A stretch of DNA of 64,000 nt, from contig NC_081413.1 of NCBI RefSeq assembly GCF_030272615.1, positions 560,021,945-560,085,944 on the forward strand, in the 5' to 3' direction. How positions within the stretch are numbered: the first letter of the stretch is position 1; every line of letters begins with the position of its first letter. The notes under the pieces are model-generated. The model did no database searches, had not been told where the DNA came from, and was given only the letters and a program-made list of their open reading frames with translations. Source of the stretch: Cryptomeria japonica. Its lineage: Eukaryota; Streptophyta; Pinopsida; Cupressales; Cupressaceae. Shown here piece after piece: positions 1 to 11,026 of this stretch. The position numbers and the translations under genes were made by a program.

Positions 1-469
1 TCAATTCAAGTACATAGGATTTGCTATGTGAAAGCAGTCCCTTACAACAAAAGATTCTGAGTCATCAAATGTATAAGAAGATATACCAAAAAGAATATAT
101 CCCATATTGAGGAAAATAAACTTTTATTTTAACACACATAGTCATACACATCAAATGTCCTAGTAATTTGACACTCTCAATAGAAGAATTCTTTGAGCCA
201 TAAAAGTCCACTGGACTGAATAACAATACACTACTCTTGGATGCCTTATGAAGAGTGTATTGTACTCTTCAAATAAGACATCTTTCTATAGCTAAATAGT
301 GTTTGCAGAATGAATTTTATAAGCCCCAAAGAGACCAAGAAAAATGGTAGGGCCAAAATCAATGCTCAGGGACAAACAATTGCTGAATGATGATGAAAAA
401 GTTGAAAAAATTCCAATGCAACTGGCAGACATCAAAAGTCAACTACTAGAATTTGAGTAAGAAGTTTAA
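1..469. other. Unassigned AT-rich DNA
   Basis: No reading frame, repeat boundary or RNA gene was recognised here. It is probably old repeat-derived DNA. Confidence 0.5.
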
Positions 470-830
470 AATGATCCAATAGTGATGATCATACTCTGTA
501 CTCTAATTTCCCCAACTGAAGTGTTTGTTACCTCCTTGAGCATCTCCAATTGCAAAGTTACATATCAAGACCTTGTTGGATTACTTCAACAACAAGAATT
601 ACAGCAAGCTTTGACAACAATGGAAAAGAAAAGGTTCTTTCTTTCCAAAAAGAATGGAAGATCTTTCAGCCAAATAGGGAAGCCCTTTGGCCAAATAAAA
701 GTTCCTGCAACTTAAAGAGTTTTATGAGAAAGGTGAAGAACTACAGCCAATAGTAACTTGTCAAATTGTCGCAAGTTATCCCATGACACAAAAGACTTGA
801 TATAGAGGATTTGCACAGAAAAATTAAGAA
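470..830 (+). pseudogene. Possible Ty1/copia gag remnant
   Basis: Two overlapping frames encode a lysine- and glutamine-rich peptide containing YQDLVGLLQQQE followed by KKRFFLSKKNGR. This resembles the region before the zinc knuckle in copia Gag proteins. About 30 bases further on, a Cys-Gln-Ile-Cys-like start with a downstream His can be read if one base is added, which would be a broken CCHC knuckle near 760-800. No LTR, PBS or pol is recognisable beside it. The call rests on weak pattern similarity and could be chance. Confidence 0.25.
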
Positions 831-3800
831 AATATTGAAGGCCACAAAAGACACCAAAATCTACAACATCAAAACAATATTACCAATGATGTTGAGAATA
901 ATTATGTAAAAAATGCTAAAAGTAATTATGAAGTAGTCATCCAAGTGCTGACCTAGTTCCATAATGTACTAAAAGACGAAAAGGAACATGTCTAGGAGGA
1001 AAGACTAGATTCACAGCTAAAATAGCATAGGACAGTCAATCTAAGAATGCTCTCAAAATTAGAGGTAAAGCTATATTCCTCTGTCTCGCTGTAAAAATAA
1101 ATTTGAATTCAAATGCATCTTGTTCGTTTCTCAAATGAAGAGGAATCTAATGTCAGTGAGTCACATGATCGACAACAATTTGAAAATTAAATGATGTGAA
1201 AGGATGTCACAAATTTTGTCTAATTAAAGAAAAAGACAAGCATAGTAAAAATGTGGCAAAGAGTCTAGAGAGGCATGTTCATCTTTGGTGCCATACCCAC
1301 TAAATGAAACCTCGTTTATTTTTGTTTTTGTTGAATAACAAAGTTCCCTATGGCATCAATAGTTTGGAGATTTAAGTCTTGCTTATCTGATGGCAACAAG
1401 CAAGCAATAGATAATCCAGGACTACCAACCATACAGGAAGGAAATTTTGTTCTAGCAGTGTCATTGGTAAGTAACAAGATTTGAAGTTCAACAATGGCAA
1501 ATCACATCAAAGTTTAAACCAAAGTCATTCTTGACTTGGTTCACAATGATCTATGCATACCTTTTCCTCAATCTTTCAGTGTCAGTCAGTACTACTTCTT
1601 GATGATTACTCCATAAAGATGTGGGTGTCCTTGAAGAATATTTCTGAAACTTTTCAACACTTCAATAGATAGTCCATGGGCGAATAGCTATGAAGGGTAA
1701 GGAAATTTCATTCTAGTTATGTCACTGGGTGCCCTTTGAGATTTCAGTAAATTGCATGTTTGAAATAGCTCATGACTTTGTTGCCCTACTGGTATTGGCA
1801 CCGGTCTGCTGTAAACTTCACTTCTCATCACCCCAAAACAAAAACAATACATTAAAATCACTTTCTTTCAGTTATGGTTTGGTAGGTTTTTCCAACTTTT
1901 GAGCATAAAAGGTATACCAACCTAGATATATCCATTTCATTCAAGCTCATGCCTAGTAAGTTTTCTGTTGTAAAAGGTGTGCAGCCTTGTTTGTCAAACT
2001 GGCACATAGGTATATCGTAACACCACTATCAGGATACACTATGTAAAGGATATGATTTGCAACAAGGCAAATATCCAATCACATTACTATCAATCAGTTC
2101 AGCATCTTAGGGAACTCTTCTTGGTCTTGCAAAACCAAAAAATGAAGGTCTTACCCACCTCAATAATGGGTCCTAAGTTACCCAACCTGAACATAGGTTT
2201 CATTACACTCTTCCCAGATTTTGACACCCTTGGTTAGGACTATTGTGGACCACATGCAGGGTATTATAGACTTTCTTAATGCCAGAGAGCGAAATCAAGT
2301 ACAGTATGGTAATACAAAGGGACTAGTTGATAATGATGGTGGTGATGACAACAATGGCCCAAGTGACAATTCTATTGAATGACTTTCATGATGTTCTTCT
2401 AACTCTCCATTTTTGTTGTATAAGTAGCTTTCGATTCTCTATGGACAGACAACTGCCCTTTCAGAGCTGAAGCTTTTATCAATTTTGTGTTAGTACCTTA
2501 TGTTTCTGCATGGATGGACAGCTTCTCTTTGGCAGGGTAAACTTATTAACTAAGCTTTTTATCTCATAATAGTATGAACTTTTGGAGCTTGGACCTTCAA
2601 TTATAATTTACATTATTTTGATTGGTCTTTCTAGGCATATATGACTTGTAGTCTTCTTAATTTAATATTAAAAGAAGTATGATAAGCATTCATTTGCATT
2701 GTTCAGAACTACATGAAAAATTTCTGACATGTATGACTAATAAAAAATGCCAAAAACATATGCATTAAGCAAGAAATTTTCTGGAAGTAGAGAAGCAAAC
2801 AAATTTCAATTTGTCGGTAAAGCTTTGAGGAAAGAGATCGAAAACAGACCCATCTCCATCAAACCTGCAAAAATTTAGACACAGTATTAGAAGTTTCCAT
2901 CAGTTATCTATCATACCTAGCACCCAAATCATAAATAAATTATTACATCAGAATTACAAGGAAACGGCAAGCTGTCAGTACTTCTCTTAGTACTCCTGCA
3001 TTCACGGTGAATAAGTATATGTGTTAAGATTTGTGTCAAGAAGATCTTGTGCCACTAATAATTGTGTAATTATACACCAAGAGTTTGCAACTTATAAACA
3101 ATTATCCTCTAGGGCTGAACAATTAAACTATTATACTACAGTCTGCTAAGAAGATATGTGGGGGCTTCAGTTCCAAATGTTCTTCAATAAGTGGTTTCAT
3201 TCTTGTTACAGATGTAATCAGACAGCATCTAGAACATCAGAATTCCAAGAACATTGATCAGTGGTTTGAGATCAATAAAAATTTAACCACAAATAATGCA
3301 GTTAGTAAATTTATCTTTTCCAATTTTTACAAGCAGTGAAAAGGAAAGAAACAAAATATGTTAATTAGTAGCAATGGCTAATATGGCTTAACAGGGCTCA
3401 AAAATACAGCCAGAAATACCAAAAGAATGAAGTGCTCAAATCATCCTTCCCTCATAATGTATCACAGGAACATATGGGAAAAGCTACAAAGAAGCACTGT
3501 CCATGAGCTAAAATAAAGTGAAATGACACAGCATCCTAGAAGGAGAACCCATAATGGGTGCAGGAGAAGCAAAAAAAATTTACTCATCAGCAGCAGAAAG
3601 AAAATCTAGAGGTTTCAACCACTGTAATAACCAATTTGTAAGTCTAATACTGTCATCCAAATAATGACCAAGTATGAGAGGTGTTTATAAAGCTAAAAGA
3701 TAACAAAGCACTATGTATTCTGCTACTATCCATGTTCAATGATATCATGCAGGACATCAAAAAAGGGCCGGCAGTGGCCATCACAAAATCTGGACCAGGT

Positions 3801-4451
3801 ACAAGGGGCAGAGGCCACTTATATAGTAGACTGTGCATAGCAATCCAAATCAATCTCAGAAACATTGCATTGGAAGGTACATTTCTTGAATGGTCATCTA
3901 TAACCTGTGTCAATGTCAGAAGCCAAAAGGTTCTTGATTTTACTGATAGTTGACATGGTTAAAAATGATAAAATACACCCAATAGGCCTAAAATTTCCTT
4001 CTTGCACCTATGGCCTAGAGGACTGACTCTCTCTAATAAACATATCCAAGCATCTCTAAATAAAAAAATCAAAGAAGATAGCTAGTTCTTCCCAGAATAT
4101 ATAAATAGAGAAATAGTAAGTCTCAAGGATTTCATAAGAAACCGGCTTCTGCATGATGCATTCCTAGTCTCCAAATTTTAAATAATGAATAGTTCATACA
4201 TCATGCCCTTCCAAGCTATATAATGGTCTGCCCAAATGCAAAGTTGGTAATCTGGCCTAGTGAGAATGTAAGACCATAGCATATGTTGCAATGCTTCCAT
4301 GGATAGTTTGAATGAACAATAAACCATTAGATAGAAATGTTTCACATAGCAGGCCACCTTGGGGTTTTATGGCTGAAAAGGAAAGACCTAGATGCCTAGA
4401 TAAACATTTGATAAATGTCCTTCATTGCTCTATTAAAAACCCCTTTCAAAA
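831..4451. other. Unassigned region left of the gypsy element
   Basis: Mostly AT-rich with short frames only. The opposed frames at 3653-3953 overlap on both strands and match no family I recognise. A peptide frame ending in an acidic Asp/Asn-rich tail runs on the plus strand to a stop at about 2383. A possible terminal exon lies on the minus strand at 2765-2864 and is listed separately. Neither can be tied to a known gene. Confidence 0.4.
2765..2864 (-). other. Candidate terminal exon, unknown gene
   Basis: On the minus strand a T-rich tract ending in TTTTTGCAG directly precedes an open frame of 32 codons. It begins Phe-Asp-Gly-Asp-Gly-Ser, contains LFPQSFTDKLKF, and ends at a TAA. The acceptor-like context and protein-like composition suggest a last exon. 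I do not recognise the product and no partner exon was found, so this is speculative. Confidence 0.15.
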
Positions 4452-6329
4452 TGTAATGTCCCCTTCTCAGACCTAGTCAGCTGATGCTTCCCATTAGCCT
4501 ATTCCTGGGTTCCCATAGGCTATTCGGTGGTGATTAGAGACTCTTGTTTTCTTAGAGAGCTCGGTTTTAGTTTTCTTGACTTCTGACAACTCTATGGATG
4601 TTCAATTGGTGTTCTAGTTGGTGGCAATGCTCATTGTAGTGTTTTGAGCCTTTTGAGTTGTTCCCCATATTTCTTGGAGAATACTACTAATTATAACAAT
4701 TGCACATTTTGGCACCTGAGATTATTCTTCAACATTGGTTATGTCTTGGCAAGATTGGTTTCAATTTCTGATAATTTGGTGGACTTCCTGCAACTGGTTA
4801 GAATTAATTTAATATTTGCACTAAAGTTATAAAATAATGTTTTAATATTCACTTTAATGTTAAATACTATAAAGTGAAGTAATGTTCCCCAGGTTAAAAA
4901 CGTAGGCAAAGGAAAGTTGGAAATTAAGTAGTTTTAAATTGGTAATGGGGCCTTTTTGAGGGAAATGAATTTATTTTCAATTTTAAAAATTCCCTCTTTT
5001 CCCTCCAAGTTTATATAAAGGGGTTGTGGCTCTCATTCTCACTCATTTAGAGTCACACAAATACTGCGATGTTGTCAGAGTGAACATTGAATTCTCATAA
5101 GAATTGATTGAGGACATAAACCCTCGTCAATCTACACTAATTTCATTGGTGAAAGATCCATCCTAGCTGGATTGGTGTTTTCACACACGAAACACAGATT
5201 TTAATGGAGTTTGGATGCCTGGAGCTTCACAAAATGAAGGTTTTTGAGGTAAATTTATCGTGAGCTTTTTGGTGAATGTTGACATTAGTTTTTGGGCCTT
5301 TTGGGTGTTGTTTCTAGGTGATTTGCAGAGCTTCCTAGGTCTGGTCGCACACTTCATTAAGCTGGCCATACACCACCTTTTTTGATGCCAAGATGGATGG
5401 ATTGAGTTAATGGTTTTGGGTATTACTCCAACTAATTTCTCAGTACTAGGAAACCCCTTTGCAAGTTTTTGAGAGTGGTTATCAGCGAGCATTTATTTTC
5501 TAGTGAAGTCACCCCTTCTAGCTAGTCCATCGAAGCTGCCCTTTCATGGTGTGAGGGCTCATAATGGAAGCAGTGGAGTTTGGTGGGTTTATTTGTATCT
5601 CCATGCTGGATCCTGGTCTTGGCGAATATTTGCAGGTTTCTTCAGACTAGAGATATGCTCCATTGGTGGGTTTTGAATGATTTTTTAAGGCTGTTATCTG
5701 TATTCAGTAGCTTGCAGCAGGAGTTTAATGTCCTGGGAGTCGATAAGAATGATTTCAGACATGAGAAAACCTCTTTCTCTGCCTTTCTAGACGTCATCAA
5801 ACTAGTTGAAGGATGTTATCTCTATTTCAGTTGCTTGCAGCAGGAGTTTAATGTATTGGGAGTTGCTAAGAATGATTTCAGACTTGAGAAAACCTCTTCC
5901 TCGCATTTCTAGATGTCATCAAACCAGCTGGGTATAATTCAATCCTATCACCATAGCTGGGAATGCTTGGCTGTTGATGGAGCTAATGACATTGAATTTG
6001 TTGTTGGTCTACCATACCTGTCATGTTGCAACAGCAGACCTGTAATCTGATATTCTCTGAATTTCAAGGTATTTAATAGCATTATCTAGTTGTATGTTCA
6101 GTTTGGAACTAGTTACACTTTGGATATATGTTTTTCCCTCAGAATTGAACAGAAGCTGTTAAAACGCATTCTAAACAACTCATCAAACATTTGTAACAGC
6201 AAAGTATTATATAATGCCAAAAAATAAAACTTGTGTTAGCAGAAAATACTTCTTTCCATGACTATTTGTTTGATTCTTGTTGAATTTCATTGGTAAGAAA
6301 TTTTTTTTAAAATAGGGGGTGTTAGTACA
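4452..6329 (+). repeat. 5' LTR of the gypsy element
   Basis: It starts TGTAATGTCCCC and ends TTAGTACA just before the PBS. Positions 4463-5546 match 18470-20742 (with the nested solo LTR removed) at high but clearly diverged similarity, which marks the pair as LTRs. The last ~780 bp have no counterpart in the truncated 3' LTR. A TATATAAA-like box lies near 5014. It contains the 123-bp duplication listed separately. Confidence 0.85.
5693..5935 (+). repeat. 123-bp tandem duplication inside the 5' LTR
   Basis: Two adjacent copies, anchored by GCAGCAGGAGTTTAATG at 5714 and again at 5837, give a period of 123 bp. The period is a multiple of three, so a plus-strand frame reads the same 41-residue segment twice. 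It lies in LTR sequence and is not thought to encode a protein. Confidence 0.8.
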
Positions 6330-6330
6330 G

Positions 6331-6344
6331 TAGTATCAGAGCTG
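6331..6344 (+). promoter_or_regulatory. Primer binding site (initiator tRNA-Met type)
   Basis: TAGTATCAGAGCTGG follows the LTR end by one base and matches the TGGTATCAGAGC core complementary to the 3' end of plant initiator tRNA-Met, apart from one substitution. Confidence 0.8.
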
Positions 6345-6509
6345 GTTTTCCTGACAGTCTGTGCTTCATTCAGTGGCATGCAATTGATCAACACATAGGA
6401 GAGACACAGAGATAAGGTATTCACCAGATAATAAAGGAAAACAGAACATAAAACACAACCAGCAAAGGCAATAGACCCATTTGTAGTTGAACAAACAGTT
6501 CAAGGGGGT

Positions 6510-8155
6510 TTGGTCGATAGCAGCAGAAGGACTACAAGGTCTTCTCATCATAGCCCACCTAGAGACATGGCAGATAAAAACGAGGAGAGGGTTGGTTCAG
6601 TCAATCCTAGCACTCAAGCTGAAAGAAAATTTGATGCAATGTTAGATATAATGTCCCAAACGCTAGTTGTAAACATGCCACAAGGGTTCAAAACAATACA
6701 TAGAGTAATACCATGCATATTGGGGACATATTGGGGAAAACAATTCTATGAGCCAGCAAAGTAATAACAGACACACTGTTACAGCAGTGTCAAGGTCTGT
6801 TCCTAGACCCCTACAGCCTTTTTTCACAACTAGAGAAGAGGTGCAGGTTGTTCAGGAGGTTCAACTCCCATTGGTTGATGAGGTGAGACATGCTCATGCA
6901 GAGTATGACACTCTTCCTGAGGAGATCGAAAACCACTCATCTTTGAATGATTATTTGAGTCAGATGAAGAAAAGGGGAGGTGGTAGAGTTGAGTAGAGAG
7001 GACCAACAATGCAGAGGGTCTTTTAGCAGGCCTTGGGTAAGGTTACTCTAGCTCACTTTGACGGAGGTGACAAAATGCACAGCTAGAGGATGGATTCAGA
7101 AATTGGATAACTACTTGGCTTTTAGGCCTATGTAAGAATATGAGGCAATTGAGTTTGCCACTTTGCACTTGGATGGCATATCACATGAGTGGTGGTATCA
7201 TGGCCTAGTTACTTTGGGCCACATTCTAGTCACCAAATATGATGAATTCACCAACAAACTCATCGAGAGGTTTGATAAAAAGGATCCCAAATTGCATTTT
7301 AGAGAGTTGGCACAGCTCAAGCAATATGGTTCCCTGGACACATACATAGCAGAATTTCAGACTCTCGATGATGGTTCTTGGTATCACAAAGAGGATATTG
7401 GTAGTCCTTTTCAAAGGACTCATGGATTCCATTAGAAAATGGATTAAGGCATTTGATCCTCCATTACAAGAAGCCATGAGAAAAACTTTAAGTATGGAGT
7501 TGGCTGCCCCTAGAAGCAAATTCTAGTCAAAACCATTTTAGAGCAAGAAGGAAAAGATATACATTTTCATAACGACACAAATCAAACTAAGAAGACATCT
7601 TCTAGATTAAATGATGAGACACTGAATAACTTGAGGAAGAAATTGTGCTTCACTTGCAAGGAGCCTTGGACCCCAAGACACAAATGTGCTACTAAGGGAA
7701 GGGCACACCAAATAGAGTACTATGCAGCTGATGAATCAGCAACTGAAAATTCAAACCAGCAAGCCAATTCAGAGGAGAAAGAGGAGGAAAATTCTTCAAA
7801 AGAGTTGAAGGGGGAGAGTGAGGACACTTTTGTACAAATCTATAGTTTTCAAAAAAATGAGTCATTTAGAGTTCGTGGAATCCTTGGAGGGCAGTGTGTG
7901 GTGGTTTTGATTGACACAAGTGCTACTCATAATTTCATTGACGAAGGAATTATGGCATGTAGGGGACTTAATACAAAGGATGTGGATGGTTTCAGGGTGA
8001 TGGCAGCAGATGGATTCACCATTACATGCACCAAGATGATTTCACAAATGAACCTCCAATTGGGTAATTATGAAGTCAAGGATGATTTTGACATGATTAG
8101 AATCAGAGATATAGATGAAATGTTGGGCATATGGTGGTTGTGTTCTTTGGACTAG
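6510..8155 (+). pseudogene. gag-pro: Gypsy gag and protease, broken
   Basis: Gag forms the virus-like particle shell and binds RNA; the aspartic protease processes the polyprotein. Fragments in several frames cover a start region near 6567 (MADKNEERVG), a retrotransposon Gag core at about 7050-7450 with LHLDGISHEWWYHG and LIERFDKKDP, and a Cys/His knuckle near 7640-7690 (CFTCKEPWTPRHKC). The protease active-site region is at about 7905-7935. There the usual Asp-Thr-Gly is Asp-Thr-Ser (DTSATHNFID), so the conserved active-site glycine is lost. Multiple stops, for example around 6764, 6994 and 8153, break the frame. It continues into RT and is certainly non-functional. Confidence 0.85.
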
Positions 8156-9091
8156 ATCACACTTAATTTTCAGACCGTGGCATTGAAATTTAATTTAGAA
8201 AGGAAAAACGTGGTCTTAAGGGGTATGTCCAATGGAAGACCTTGAGTTGTCTCTTTCAAACGCATGGAGAGGCTTTTCAAACATGATTAGGTTGAGTGGG
8301 CAGCAAAGTGTGCGATTATATTTACAGTTACAAAGGAGAAAAGGACCTATCACCTAGAGATTCAGGCTTTGTTGTCTAAGCAAAGCAACAAAGCAAGGTT
8401 CTCAATAGCATACCTCCAAGGAGGCCTCCTGATAGATGCATTGAGCATGTGATAGAGTTAGAGGAGGATGCTAAACCCATCATTACCACTCCTTATAGGC
8501 ATCCTAAGCAGCATATGGATGAGATTGAAAAATCAATTAAGGAGTTTTTAGAGATGGGACATATTAGGCCAAGTAAGAGCTCATTTGCTTGTTCAATTGT
8601 TTTGGTAAAGACGAAGGATGGAACCATGCACATGTGTATTGATTGTGGGGCCTTGAATAAAAATACTATCAAAAACAAAGATCCCATCTCATGGATTGAT
8701 GAGTTGCATGGAGCAGTCTATTTCTCTAAGATAGATTTAAGATCAGGGTATCACAAGACATGAGTTAAAGATGATGACATTGACAAGACAGCCTTTAGAT
8801 GTCACTTTGGCCATTTCAAGTTTTTGGTCATGCCCTTTGGATTGACCAATATCCTTGTCCTCTTTCAGTCTTGCATGAATCGAGTGTTTCACACACAACT
8901 ACATAATTTTGTCTTGAAATTTTTTGATGACATCTTGATTTTCAACAAGACAAGGGAGGGGCACTTGAGAAATCTTGATGAAATATTGGGCATTCTTGAG
9001 CCGGAGGCTTTGTTTGCTAAGGAATCTAAATGTGAATTTGGGATGACAAAGCTGCTATACCTTGGTCACATAATTAGATCTAAGGGAGTTA
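8156..9091 (+). pseudogene. pol: Gypsy reverse transcriptase, first part
   Basis: Linker and RT fingers and palm. A frame at 8449-8760 carries the RT entry region (MGHIRPSKSSFACSIVLVK, then YFSKIDLRSGYHKT) and ends at a TGA. A second at 8824-9091 carries MPFGLTN, the catalytic FFDD box (KFFDDILIF) and LLYLGHIIRSKG. The FFDD aspartates are kept but stops split the domain. At 9091 the reading is cut by the MITE and resumes at 9526 with residues that continue the same conserved block. Confidence 0.88.
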
Positions 9092-9522
9092 AGCAAGGGT
9101 CCCATGAAGGGAGCTTAAGCTCTATTTTTAAGGAAGAGGTGGTCCCATGAATAAATTATTTTGCTGCTATGGGATTATTTAGAATCTTTCCCAAAAAATA
9201 GGAGCCCCTACTTTTTAGGTATGTAATTTTAAGCAGGTGAAAATGGAGTGGTGCTAGAAATTGCCACACTAGCTTAGGAATTTTATGCCACTTGTCAATC
9301 ATCTAATTTCAAAGAGAACTAAATTTATTTACAACCAGCTTGCTTAAATTTAAGAGTTTAGACTTAAGATGAGACTACCAACATCCATATATTTAGGAGC
9401 TTAGATTTTTAAGCTGGAGTGCAATACAAAATTCATGGGACCGCCAACTTTAAAATATTCCTAAAAAATATCAGCAGCTCCAGCTCTATTTTTTAGGGAG
9501 CCCCCCTCCATGGGACCCAACC
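9092..9522. mobile_element. Tourist/PIF-Harbinger-like MITE
   Basis: This is a 431-bp non-coding insertion in RT. It has inverted ends GGGTCCCATG (9097-9106) and CATGGGACCC (9509-9518), and weaker inverted similarity extends inward (CTCTATTTTTAAG against CTCTATTTTTTAG). It is flanked by TTA at 9089-9091 and 9523-9525. Removing the insert and one TTA joins the RT codons on either side in the expected Gly-Val-Ser-Ile-Asp order. A 3-bp TTA duplication with G-rich ends is typical of PIF/Harbinger MITEs. The exact first base is uncertain by one or two positions. Confidence 0.75.
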
Positions 9523-9525
9523 TTA

Positions 9526-10286
9526 GCATTGATCTAGAAAAAATCAAAGCAATCCTTGATTGGCCTCAACCCACAAATATTACACAGCTGAAATATTTTT
9601 TGGTGTATGTGGTTTGTACATGACATTTGTCAAAGGGTTTTCACAGTTTGCTGCCCTACTCACACATTTAACCATAAAAAAGGCCTTTGCATGGTCTAGA
9701 TCAGCACAAAAATCATTTGATAATTTCAAGGAGTTGATGAGCACATGCCTTGTTTTGGCTATCCCTGACTTCTCCAAGCCATTTGAGCTTGAATGTAATG
9801 CTTTTGGGGAGGGAATTGATGTTGCCTAATGCAAAACAAGCACCCAATTGCTTGTGAGAGCAGGAAATTGAAAGGTCGAGAGAGGTGCTATTCGATCTAT
9901 GACAAGAAGATGCATGTCATTGTGCATGCTTTGACAAAGTTCAGGCAATACATTGTGGGAGGTAAGTTTATTGTCAAGACAAATTATAACAGCCTCAAAT
10001 ACTTCCTAAATCAAAAGGATCTCAATGATAAACAATAGGAGTGGGTGAGTAAGCTTCAAGCTTATGATTTTGACATCAAATATGTCAAGAGGGAGAGGAA
10101 TGTAGTGGCTAATGCATTGTGGAGAAGGCCACATTTGTGTTCATTGACAGAGATTGCAACAGATTGGAAGGATCAAATCCTTGTAGAGTATGCCACAAAC
10201 ACGCTTGCCAACAGTATTTTAGATTGCTCTTTGAATGATGGCAGGTATAAACTAAGGGATGAACTCATATTTTATGAGAGGATATT
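9526..10286 (+). pseudogene. pol: Gypsy RT thumb and RNase H
   Basis: It continues RT with DLEKIKAILDWPQPTNITQL, VKGFSQFAA and FAWSRSAQKSFDNFKE, then RNase H-like segments: DFSKPFELECNAFGEGIDVA (the usual catalytic Asp position reads Cys-Asn), ESRKLKGRERCYSIYDKKMH and VIVHALTKFRQYIVGG. It ends with YVKRERNVVANALWRR and the linker toward integrase. Stops and a frameshift occur near 9600, 9827 and 10036. The copia element interrupts it at 10291 and the text resumes at 16174. Confidence 0.85.
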
Positions 10287-10291
10287 GTAGG

Positions 10292-10925
10292 TGTTGTCGT
10301 ATGTATCTGTGGGAGTCTCCTTGGGGCCGATTTCACCAAATATGCAATTGGCCATTGGCCTTGCATATTTGGAGTTGGCCGATAATTAATAAAGTGTGAT
10401 GCAGCTGTCTGGAAAACAAATATATATTTATTAAGGGGGGGGCGACTTTTGGAGAAGTCCGCCACCCTTATGAAAGGTCACCGTGCTCTAATGAAGGGTG
10501 GTCTTGGTTCGAAGGGAGCCAACTCTTGATAAAGAGTCACCTTTGCTCGGGTATAAAGGGAGATCAATTCTCCCCTCCTTGGCAATCAATATACTCACAC
10601 AATCACAATCCACACATTCAAGGCAGATTGAATATCATACACAGCAGTTCAAATAATATTCACTGCAGTCCAATCTTTCACAGCAGATCAAATATCACCA
10701 CCAGCAGTTCGTGTAACATCAAGTGTGGATTGTTTCATACATCTAGCTTCAAGGGGTGAAGCGATTTTTTGTAAAGACATCTTTCTATTTGATTAATATA
10801 ATAAGAGACATTTGTTGCTGGGTTTTTCTCCCTCATGTTGGAGGGTTTTCCCAGGGTATATGCTGTGCAAATTTGATTGAATTGTCTTACATCTGCATTC
10901 TATTAATCTGATCATAAAAGTAGCA
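10292..10925 (+). repeat. 5' LTR of the copia element
   Basis: Begins TGTTGTCGTATG and ends GTAGCA. It aligns along its length with 15541-16173 with scattered point differences. It contains CTCGGGTATAAAGGGAG (TATA box near 10550-10556) and a terminal CTATTAATCTGATCATAAA segment. Confidence 0.93.
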
Positions 10926-10939
10926 TGGTATCAAAGCGG
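10926..10939 (+). promoter_or_regulatory. Copia primer binding site
   Basis: TGGTATCAAAGCGG directly abuts the LTR end and matches the initiator tRNA-Met complement except for an A in place of G at the ninth base. Confidence 0.85.
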
Positions 10940-11026
10940 GTTTAAGAAGATCGTGATCAGATTTCTCTAAAGAAGCAAAGTTCTCTGTTCTTCTTCTCAT
11001 CCTAAGGAGTAATTCTTATTGTCAAT

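Noticed and set aside
3653-3953. Opposed 86- and 90-codon ORFs as a gene
   Set aside because: Overlapping frames on both strands without recognisable motifs, splice sites or neighbours.
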